DNA of 24,865 nt, from contig JBICIE010000276.1 of NCBI GenBank assembly GCA_043101635.1, forward strand, positions 1 to 24,865, given 5' to 3'. Source of the stretch: CAYMJK01 sp043101635. GTDB lineage: Bacteria; Planctomycetota; Phycisphaerae; Phycisphaerales; UBA1924. The translations under genes and the position numbers were made by a program. This document shows, one piece after another, positions 15,931 to 24,600 of the stretch (position 1 is its first letter; the number at the start of each line of letters is the position of its first letter). The notes beneath the pieces are model-generated. The model worked only from the letters and a program-made list of their open reading frames with translations, was not told where the DNA came from and ran no database searches.

Positions 15931-16086
15931 GGCAGCCCCGGCCACGGCGCCTGCCGGGCGATCAGCCGGCCCAGCCCGTCGTAGGTGAAGTGGACGATTG
16001 AGGTGTTGGGGTCGATCCCCGGCGCCGTGTCCTTCAGCCTGCCCTTCGCGGCGTCGCTGCCGCGGCCGCAACCCCATTCTCAAAGC
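15931..16086 (-). pseudogene. Third, frameshifted fragment of the rhs core
   Basis: About 156 bp matching both 17874-18027 and 19901-20054. On the minus strand it reads KGRLKDTAPGIDPNTSIV, then HFTYDGLGRLIARQ and APWPGLP. Relative to the other copies it has a two-base length difference near 16055-16070 that breaks the frame, and similarity ends abruptly after GLP. It shares AAK with the main gene but has its own residues elsewhere (NTS against STS and NNS), so it is an independent copy. It begins about 38 bp beyond the immunity gene stop at 16125. Confidence 0.85.
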
Positions 16087-16124
16087 CGCGATCATCAGCG
16101 ACGCCGCCGAGACTGAAGTTGAGG

Positions 16125-16637
16125 TCAGATCCACCGCAACCCGAGTGGAGCAAACTCCGCGACCGCGGGATCCACTTGCAGAGCCCACTCCTTGTCTGTC
16201 CACCACCTCGTGTCATTGAGCAGGAAGAACTGAACAAGCGCCCAGATTGACGAGGCAACCACGAACGCTGGCGTGTCTGGCTCTTCCAATTGAACATACA
16301 CAATCGGCTGGCGAGGATCCTTCAGGAGCATGGCGTAGTGGTTCCCGCACCCATCTCCGGCGACTGGAAGCATCCCTGATCCGAGTATCTCCGGATGCTC
16401 CCGGATCGATTGTGCAATCGAATCGGCTGACGAATCGCCGTCCAAAGGGTAGAGATACCCTCCGCTCAGGAGTATCCCGTTGGACAACTTGAGCCAAGCC
16501 ACAAGCTGCTCTGGAAGCGTCAGGCGGAACTCGCGCTCGAAGTGCGTGAGTTCATGATCGCTAAGGGGCTGGCGTGGTATTACGTCCGGCTCAGTCAAAC
16601 GTCTTGCGATGTTCTCCTGATCCACCATATGCCTCAT
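16125..16637 (-). CDS. SMI1/KNR4 (SUKH)-type immunity protein for the orphan tip
   Basis: A 170-residue soluble protein of the SUKH/SMI1-KNR4 superfamily, common as immunity proteins that neutralise nuclease toxins. The pattern fits: LPEQLVAWLKLSNGILLSGGYLYPL in the first half, then MLPVAGDGCGNHYAMLL, IVYVQLEEPDTPAFVVASSIWALVQFFL and a Trp-rich end. Its ATG at 16637 overlaps the stop of the upstream orphan toxin tip (ATGA), so translation of the two is linked. A second Met at codon 4 is an alternative start. It presumably binds the orphan HNH tip, by position. It is clearly different in sequence from the other SMI1-type gene at 18210. Confidence 0.85.
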   Translation of the reverse strand: MRHMVDQENIARRLTEPDVIPRQPLSDHELTHFEREFRLTLPEQLVAWLKLSNGILLSGGYLYPLDGDSSADSIAQSIREHPEILGSGMLPVAGDGCGNHYAMLLKDPRQPIVYVQLEEPDTPAFVVASSIWALVQFFLLNDTRWWTDKEWALQVDPAVAEFAPLGLRWI

Positions 16638-17992
16638 CCTCCAACCGCAGGCCGCATCATGTGTCCGAAGTCTAGGTCAATCAGGCGGGCATGCTCCAAT
16701 ACCTCCTGTGCAGACGGCATTCGGCCGCGGTTGACTGTCCGAAACGCCGTCCATCGGTTATTGATCTGCGTATGCACAGCCCTTGGCACACCATGCAAAT
16801 TGGTGATATGATTGGGGTTGAGTGGGAAGAGATGTGACCACTCAAGGGGGATCCTGTGATGAACATGAAAGTGCCAGTCTGCGGTGATGCCCGTCCGGAT
16901 TCTGAAGATCTCCCTTGCTTCGCTGCGTAAAGCGTCGGCCTGGCGCGCTGTTAGACGGGGTGCAACTGGGCCCCGGGCCCCCAATCGGACTCCCGGCAAG
17001 TCCAGCGCTCCATCAAAGGCCCGGCCAGCGAAGCTGATCGTGATCGTCTCCGCGACTGCGCCAATTATTGCCTGTTCGACTGAGATCCCGAGTACGAGCG
17101 TATTACGAAGAACGTCGAGCAGTGCTTGACCAGCCTCTCCTTGCTTGCCAGAGAGATCGGTGCGAATCGAGTTCGCTGCGCCAAAGCTGCCATAGAGCGT
17201 CAGACCGTACGCGTCTCGGTAGTTTACCGGATTCCCCGCGTAAGGTATGAAGAGGCTCAATCCATCGGTGAAAGTTGTTGCTGCATCAACAAACGGTGAC
17301 GTTCGTGTGGCACTTTGCGATTGGGGCGTTGGCAGCCCACTCCCATTCGGATCTCGCTGCAAGTACCTCCCCAGCCGCGGACTCAGCGTCCGGTTCCGAT
17401 TCTGTACCAACTGCGTACTGAACGCCGCCATCGGCTCGCTCGTCACGCCGGCATCCAGCCGGTCGTGGAACAGCCCCTGGTGCCCCAGCCGGCTCATCGG
17501 CGCGGCAGAGTCGAACACATCTGCCCGCAGCAGTTCGCCGTACGGACTCCAGGCGTACTGCCGCGCCACCTGCCCGCGCAGCAGCGATCCGTCGCCATCG
17601 CTCACCAGCGCCACGACGTTGTAGTTGGCGTCCTGAGGCGCCCACCAGAACGTGTCGCTGGGCCCGCCGGTGTCGATCTCGCAGACCAGCTCGTCAACAT
17701 ACCCCGGCGAGTGCACGTACTCGCGCTCTGTGGTGTCGGCGTACGTGACCGGCCCGCCGCCGCCGTTCTGGTTCTGCCCGCCCTGGCTGCCGTTGCCCGT
17801 GACCGGATCGCGCCAGGTCTCCTGGATCCGGCGCACCCCATCGTGCTTGTAGATCTCGGTCCGGATCTCCCCCGGCAGCCCCGGCCACGGCGCCTGCCTG
17901 GCGATCAGCCGGCCCAAAGCGTCGTAGGTGAAGTGGACGATGGAATTATTGGGGTTGATCCCCGGCGCGGTGTCCTTCAACCTGCCCTTCAC
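16634..17992 (-). CDS. Orphan Rhs C-terminal cassette with HNH-like nuclease tip
   Basis: Displaced 3' end of an rhs gene. Its frame is open from 18217, but rhs similarity begins at 18166 (GLGTQSFQTFVYDASGN) and the first possible start codon is GTG 17992, with no clear ribosome site, so it may be silent unless recombined. Core residues run to SPRLGRYLQRDPNG. The remaining roughly 235 residues are a different tip: NPVNYRDAYGL junction, a hydrophobic linker, then WHFHVHHRIPLEWSHLFP, NPNHITNLHG and HTQINNRWTAF. HH (codons 16856-16861), Asn and a later His give an HNH/His-Me-finger nuclease pattern. The toxic role is inferred from family and from the overlapping immunity gene. Tip DNA is richer in A+T than the core. 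Confidence 0.85.
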   Translation of the reverse strand: MKGRLKDTAPGINPNNSIVHFTYDALGRLIARQAPWPGLPGEIRTEIYKHDGVRRIQETWRDPVTGNGSQGGQNQNGGGGPVTYADTTEREYVHSPGYVDELVCEIDTGGPSDTFWWAPQDANYNVVALVSDGDGSLLRGQVARQYAWSPYGELLRADVFDSAAPMSRLGHQGLFHDRLDAGVTSEPMAAFSTQLVQNRNRTLSPRLGRYLQRDPNGSGLPTPQSQSATRTSPFVDAATTFTDGLSLFIPYAGNPVNYRDAYGLTLYGSFGAANSIRTDLSGKQGEAGQALLDVLRNTLVLGISVEQAIIGAVAETITISFAGRAFDGALDLPGVRLGARGPVAPRLTARQADALRSEAREIFRIRTGITADWHFHVHHRIPLEWSHLFPLNPNHITNLHGVPRAVHTQINNRWTAFRTVNRGRMPSAQEVLEHARLIDLDFGHMMRPAVGG

Positions 17993-18166
17993 GGCGTCGC
18001 CGCCAGGTCCGGTCCCATCCTCAAAGTCGCCCGCCGTCAGCGGCCCCGCCGGGAAGACCTGGCACAGCCTGCCCCACCCGTCGTAGCGGTACCAGTAGTC
18101 GCCATCGAAGACGAGGTTGCCGGACGCGTCGTAGACAAACGTCTGGAAGGACTGGGTTCCCAGTCC
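17341..18166 (-). repeat. Direct repeat of the rhs core end (orphan copy, ~826 bp)
   Basis: Matches 19369-20193 in the same orientation over its whole length, with scattered substitutions. The translations differ at about 16 of about 275 residues by my count. Boundaries are abrupt: GLGT at the upstream end and the codons just after RDPNG at the downstream end. It is long enough for homologous recombination to swap the two tips. Confidence 0.95.
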
Positions 18167-18209
18167 GCTTATTCGGAATCTCCCAACAACTTTCGAAGCT
18201 AACCTTGGA

Positions 18210-18638
18210 TCAGCCTTCTACGAACGTCGCCAACCACTCTTCGAAGCCCGGCGCGACTTCCTCAGTTTCGTCAAGCTCGTGATCGTAGCGGTAGACCATT
18301 CCCGCTTGAGGTCCGGACGAACAGTCCACAAAGACGCAATCACCGTTGCCAACGTCGCGAACGACAATCGAGGTCGCGCCGAATGCGGGATTCATGCGGC
18401 GCTCAGCTAGGGTCCGACGCACAACTCCTACATTCGCGTCACGTCCCTCGGCCCCGTACACGAACTCCGAGCGGACTTGCAGCCATCCGGCAACCTGCAG
18501 GAAGTCTCGGTAGGCCGCGGGCAACTGAAGCCCCAGCGTGCGCTCGATGGAGCGGACTTCGTCAACCGCCAGGGGACTCCCCAGTATTGCTTGGCCAGTG
18601 GCTTTCCACCGTTCCATGATATGTGCGATACGAGCCAT
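18210..18638 (-). CDS. SMI1/KNR4 (SUKH)-type immunity protein for the main Rhs toxin
   Basis: A 142-residue protein of the SUKH/SMI1-KNR4 type: SPLAVDEVRSIERTLGLQLPAAYRDFLQVAGW at the start, a variable middle, then GDCVFVDCSSGPQAGMVYRYDHEL and APGFEEWLATFVEG at the end, the usual hallmark helix. ATG 18638 is preceded by GGAGGG. It starts 16 bp after the main rhs stop, so the two are co-transcribed. By position it should neutralise the HNH tip of the adjacent Rhs protein in the producing cell. Its stop is 44 bp from the start of the next core copy. Confidence 0.85.
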   Translation of the reverse strand: MARIAHIMERWKATGQAILGSPLAVDEVRSIERTLGLQLPAAYRDFLQVAGWLQVRSEFVYGAEGRDANVGVVRRTLAERRMNPAFGATSIVVRDVGNGDCVFVDCSSGPQAGMVYRYDHELDETEEVAPGFEEWLATFVEG

Positions 18639-18654
18639 ATACCCTCCACGTCGG

Positions 18655-21600
18655 CTACGGAAAGTGCAGTTCCTTGTAGCGAGCCCAGTGCTCGGTCATT
18701 TCCATGAAGTCGAAGTTGCGCCAGTTGTTTGTTCCGCCACGGAAGAGTGGGCGTCGATGATGAATCACCATGGGAAGGTCGTCACTGCCGAGCGGAGCCT
18801 CACCGCGCCTCATCGCCTTCAACTGCTTCTCGGTGTATCTCTCTGGGTGCAGCCGCGCCTCCTTCTTCCACAGACTCGGTCTCATTCTCTCAAACTGAGC
18901 ACGGCGAGCATTGTACACCTTCCGGCTAACACCGCGCAGGCGCCCTTTGCCGGTAGCTTTGCGCCGGCCAGCCATGACGAGGTCTGTACCGTCATCATCG
19001 AATGAACCATCCCATTCCATCGCTCCAGCTGACGAGTAGTCGAAGTCGCCTAAGCTCCAATCAGTAGCCCAGTCAGCATCCAGTTCCTGGTTGAGAGAAT
19101 ACTCTTCAATCATCTCTTTGAAGTTAAGTATGAGCAGCAATCCCTGCCTGGCCTCCTCTAGCGTGTCACTTGCATTCAGGGCCAAGTCCATGCCTGTCAT
19201 CGCTATGCTACCGAGGCCGAACAAGCCCGTCGGGTCGGTCCACGACAGAGGATTCTGCGACAGACATGGATATACGTTTACGCCATCGCCGAATAGAGAC
19301 TCGTGCGACGCTGCAGAAAGCGGAGGTATCCCGCGGGAAGTCATCATTTCGAGAAGAGAAGCCTGAGTCCCATTCGGATCCCTCTGAAAGAACCTCCCCA
19401 GCCGCGGGCTGAGCGTCCGGTTCCGGTTCTGCACGAGTTGCGAACTGAACGCCGCCATCGGCTCGCTCGTCACGCCGGCATCCAGCCGGTCGTGGAACAG
19501 CCCCTGGTGCCCCAGCCGGCTCATCGGCGCGGCAGAGTCGAACACATCTGCCCGCAGCAGTTCGCCGTACGGGCTCCACGCGTACTGCCGCGCCACCTGC
19601 CCGCGCAGCAGCGACCCGTCGCCATCGCTGACCAGCGCCACCACGCTGTAGTTGGCATCCTGCAGCACCCACCAGACCGTGTCGCCGGGTCCGCCCGTGT
19701 CGATCTCGCAGACCAGTTCATCGACGTACCCCGGCGAGTGCACGTACTCGCGCTCGGTGGTGTCGGCGTAGGTGACCGTCCCGCCGCCGCCGTTCTGGTT
19801 CTGGCCGCCCTGGCTGCCGTTGCCGGTGACCGGATCGCGCCAGGTCTCCTGGATGCGGCGGACCCCATCGTGCTTGTAGATCTCCGTGCGGATCTCTCCC
19901 GGCAGCCCCGGCCACGGCGCCTGGCGGGCGATGAGCCGGCCCAGGGCGTCGTAGGTGAAGTGAACGATGGAGGTGCTCGGGTTGATCCCCGGCGCCGTGT
20001 CCTTCAACCTGCCCTTCGCGGCATCGCCGCCAGGTCCGGTCCCATCCTCGAAATCGCCTGCAGTCAGCGGCCCCGCCGGGAAGACCTGGCACAGCCTGCC
20101 CCACCCGTCGTAGCGGTACCAGTACTCGCCATCGAAGACGAGGTTGCCGGAAGCGTCGTAGATGAAAGTCTGGGCAGATTCGGTCCCCAGCCCGAGATCT
20201 GTGATCTCGGCCTCGATCGCGTTGAAGTTGTCGACCTCGTGCGTGCGCGTGGTCGTCTGATCGACCCCGGTCCCGTCTATGTCGCCCGTAAGCGTGTACC
20301 CGGGAAGCGTCGGCGCAGCGCCCGAGCCGGCCAGCCCGTCCGCGGTCCAGTTGCCCAGCCGGTCGAAGTCCCACGATTCGCTCCGCGCCAGTGGCGATAG
20401 CTCCATGCCGTCGTTCGTTGAGTTCAACGCCCCGAACGAGGCGTCCATTAGTCGGCTGAGCCCGTCGTAGGCCCACAGATGCGAACGTGTGTTGGCAGCG
20501 GGATTCTGCTGTCCATCGCGATGCGTCACGCGCGCGTAGAGCCGGTTGTCCCGCTTGTCGAACCCGTGCAACGCGCCGTACTGCGCCACGCCGGCGTCAT
20601 CGGTCCACGTGTGATCCGCCGGCCGGCCGAAACGATCGAGTTTCGTGTACCCCGGGTTGGCGCCGAGCACGCGCCCAAGGTCGAGCTGTGAGGCGAAGCC
20701 GCTGGCTGGCCCGCCGGCGTCCACCCCCAGCGTCGTCTGCACCCGCCGGCCCGAGCCGGTGTAGGCGTACTGCGCCAGGCTCTTCGTGGCGCCGGTGATG
20801 TCGTTGATCGCCGTGATGCGGCTGAGCAGATCATCGATCTCGTTCTGGGCGTCGCCGTAGGCCAGTTCGATGACTCGCCGGAAGGTCGAGTCCGCGTGCT
20901 GCGGGTAGGTCATCTGCGCCAGCCGGTTGCGGTTGGCCCCTGCGCCGGCGCCGGATGCAAAGTCCCACTGGTAGGCGATCGTGGGCGTGGCGCCATCGAC
21001 CGGCCCGCCGTACGCCTGCGCCTCGCTCAGCAGCGAGCCGAAGGGGTCGTAGCTGAACTCGTTCTGAGCGACGACGGTCAGCATGACCTCGCCCGGATTC
21101 TGCGGATCCTCGTCGCTGGAGTACGCCGTCGCCAGCGTCAACTCGCCTGTCACTGCGTCGTACGCCAGTTCGATGCGCTCGACGAGGTCTTCCGTGCGAA
21201 GCCCGGAGCCGTCCATGTCATACGGGTAGCTGACCCACGTTCGGATGCGGTTGCCCTGTGCATCGTAGATATGCGTGAAGGTCACGCCGCGCCGGTCGGT
21301 CCGCGTCGCGAGCTTGCCATCCACGTAGTACGTGAACGTGAGATCGGGCGTGGCGCTCGGCTGGCCACCATCTCCAGAGAAGTGAATCGATCCGACCCAG
21401 CCGTTGTTGCGGCTGCGGGGGGAGCTCACAATCGGAGGCGAGTCGACAAGTCCACCCGTAACCTCGACCGCATCCGCGCCGTATCGGAACTCGGTGATCT
21501 GCAGCGTGTTGTCGGCCGCGTCCCAGTTCGCGCGCATCATCCCCTCGACGCCGACCAGGCCGACGCCGCCAGTGGCGTCGTGGCCGGGCATGACAGCCGC

Positions 21601-24600
21601 AATCCGCACCATTCTGCCATGCTCGTACTCGTAGGCGGTGATGGAGGTCTCGCTGAGATCGCTGGCGGCCTGGTTCTCCTGCGTCAGGATCACCTTCCCG
21701 AAGCTGTCGTAGACGTGGCGCGTCCAGGTCCCATCCGGGTGATAGACGCCAGTGCGGTTGCCGGCGCCGTCATACCGATATGCGGTGATCTTCGCCTCCG
21801 TGTATGGCGCGGCGGCGGAGTCGTCGGCCCACGATCCTGTCGTCGGAGTCCACCTGACCGGTGCGACGGCGGCGCGCTCAATAGTCTCCCCAGACGTCTG
21901 GAAGGTCGCGCCACCTCCGGTCCCGAGATCGGCGGTGCAGATCACACGCCCGGTCTGGTCGTACCAGTGATGAGCCCGTGTTACGATCGACTCGGTTGCG
22001 AGAGAGCCGATCGTCCCGTCGATGCGGTCATACGAGGTGACCTCGATCGCGTTGCCATCCGGGTCGTAGATCGTCTCCGTTCGCTGGACCTCAAGGTCGC
22101 CGCTCGACAGCGGGGCCCACGTGCTGCTCTTGACCTGCCTCCCGAAGGCGTCGTACACGAACGTCTGCACGCCACCGCCCGGCGAGCGCATCCACAGCGG
22201 CCGGCCGGCGTGGTCGTAGTAGGTTTCCGTCGTCAGATAGCTGGCGCCGGAAGTGTCCGCGACGTTGTACTCCCGCTGCTCCTTCACGTTGCCGCGGGCG
22301 TCGTAGATGGTCTCGCTGAGCCGGCGCGGCGCGCGGGGCGCCCCAAGCAGATCCGCGATGAGCGTCCCCGGCAGCGCCTCGCCCGGATCCATTGTGGGGA
22401 CCGGCAGGTCCGGCGGGACCGCCGCGGGATTGACCTCGTAGCCGTACACCGCGACCACCCGCGGCCGCCCGGCGTGATCCAGATACGTCACCGTCGTGCG
22501 CAGCCGGTCCTGCCCCGCGCCATCATCGTGCTGTGTGACCGCGAACTGGCGCATTCGCCAGTCGTGCGTGTACCGCTCCCAGTAGCCGACATCGTCACTG
22601 ACCGCGAGGTCATACGGATCATCGAGCGGGTTGCGGAACCGGCGCACGGCTGCCAGCTCGCCCGCGTTCGTGACGCCCTCGCCCCAGGTCCGCGTCTCCA
22701 CGAGCGCCATGTTGTCCATCGGATTGCCGGGCGCGGCCGTGCCCCACACCTCGTGCAGATCCTGCGTGCCCCGGTAGGTCTTGATCGGCTGGCCGCGGTG
22801 GCTGACCACCTGGCGCGTGAGCGTGCCGTCCGCCTCCCGCTGGCGCGTGATCAGCCCGAACTGGTCGTACCCGACCGAGACCGACTCGGATTGGCCATCG
22901 GACCCGTCCACCGCCGCGGCAGTGGGACGGCCGGACGGGTCGTAATCAACCTTGACCTCGTAGACAGGTGTGTACGACGTGAAACCAGTCGGGTCGACTT
23001 GGGTCGAACCCCAGTAGGCGGTGGTTGCGCTGACCATAGTTCCGCCCATGTAGACCTTGATCTGGCCAGGATCGCGGAACTCCCAATGGCCGCCGCCGGA
23101 GCCATCAGAGATCCAGACAAGCCCCTCGTACCGCCACTCTTCGAACTCCTGGACCTCCTTGCGGTAGGTGATGATCTCGCTTCGCTCATTGGGATAGTCA
23201 GTGCGTTCGGGCCCGAACTGCCCGTAATAGCGCTCGGTCTCATACTCGTGGGCGGTCAGGTCCTCTGGATGCGCGGGAAGCCAGCCGGTCGGCAAGATCG
23301 GGTTGTACGTCTCGACGGTTGTCGTATCGAGCCACGCGGGATCCGACCCCTTGCTCTCCAGGTTGGTGTTGTAGCTTGCGCCATACTCAATGTCCCGCAC
23401 CTCCAGCACCAGCTCGGATTCGTCGTTGTATCCGAAGAAGTCAATGAAGAAGATGTCACCGGCCGTACTGCCGGGTGCAGCGGGGTCGTCGACCAGCCCG
23501 TGACCCCGGAACTCCAGCCGCCCCTCTTCGTCGTACGCGTCTGCCTCGACCGCATACAGCGCCAGGCTACCCGGCGAGGTCGGCGCCTTGCCACGGACGG
23601 TGATCTGCGTGTGCACCTTTCCATCACCGGGGTCCGTCGGATCCGGCCCGCCCGTCAGGTCCTCGCGGTAGGTGCGCAGCGTGAACGTGCCGAGAGCGGT
23701 TCCGCCGAGCGTGTTCTGGAACGTCGTCGTATCAGGGAACGGCAGGTCGGTCGGGACCGTGTAGGTGAGTTCGCCCCGCAGCAGGTCGGACCGATGCTCA
23801 TCATAAAGTCGCTGACTGACGAGGTACTTGGAGCTGTTCGCCCAACCGCTCTGGATGTATACGCGGGATGGCGTCTTGGTGAGATTGGGCTCGGGAGTTC
23901 CCGGCGCAGGAGAGCCCGTCGTAAAGGCGGACGCCGGGTCGTCGTACTCATAGACCCAGACGAGGCCCTCGACGTCTTCGTCGATCGTGGCGTCTGCCTC
24001 CGCCGCGCCCCAGCCGCGCGACCCCTGCTTGATCAGACGACCGTGCCCGTCGTACTCGAACCTCTCGCGGTAGCCATCGGCGTCAGCGAGCGTGAATCCA
24101 GCATCGCTGACTTCGTAGTACCGCGACCACAACTGGAGCCCGAGGGCGTTGTATGCAATGACCCGGCGGCCGGTCGGCCGGCCCCACACCGGAGTCGGCC
24201 CTGGATCGACCGCAAGCGTCGGCATGCCCGATTGGCTGACGCCCGCGGGAATGACCGCATCGTCAAGCGATGCGAATTCATCGACCACTGCGTACCACAC
24301 TTCGTCGCCGAGCCTGGCGCCGACGCCCAGCAGCGTGTCGAGCCCGCCGGCGCCGGTTGATGTGAGCAGCCGATGGGGGGGCGCCCAGATCGATCGCAGG
24401 ATGTATGGATCCCTGCGGCAGGCGCCGTCCGTGTCGTGCTCCGCAACAGTCTCAATGAAGCCCGCTGGGATCTTGAAGAAGCGATAGATCCGATAGGCCA
24501 TGCCAACCCGGCGGTCCCAGTACATCGCCGGGGCATCGGCCGTGTAGGCCAGTTGATTCGTGGGATCTGCCGTTGCGATAAAGTCCGAGACCATCTCAGC

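Noticed and set aside
15195..16001. Plus-strand frame across the small membrane protein gene and the intergenic area
   Set aside because: Mostly a shadow; only the short chorismate-mutase-like segment at 15777 within it shows family character.
17341..20193. CRISPR or short tandem repeat interpretation of the repeated DNA
   Set aside because: Two long direct copies of coding sequence with different flanking genes; no short repeat-spacer pattern.
20896..24360. Plus-strand open frame of more than 1,100 codons opposite the rhs gene
   Set aside because: It is the complement of YD-repeat coding in GC-rich DNA, with Arg/Val/Ala-rich translation and no recognisable domain.
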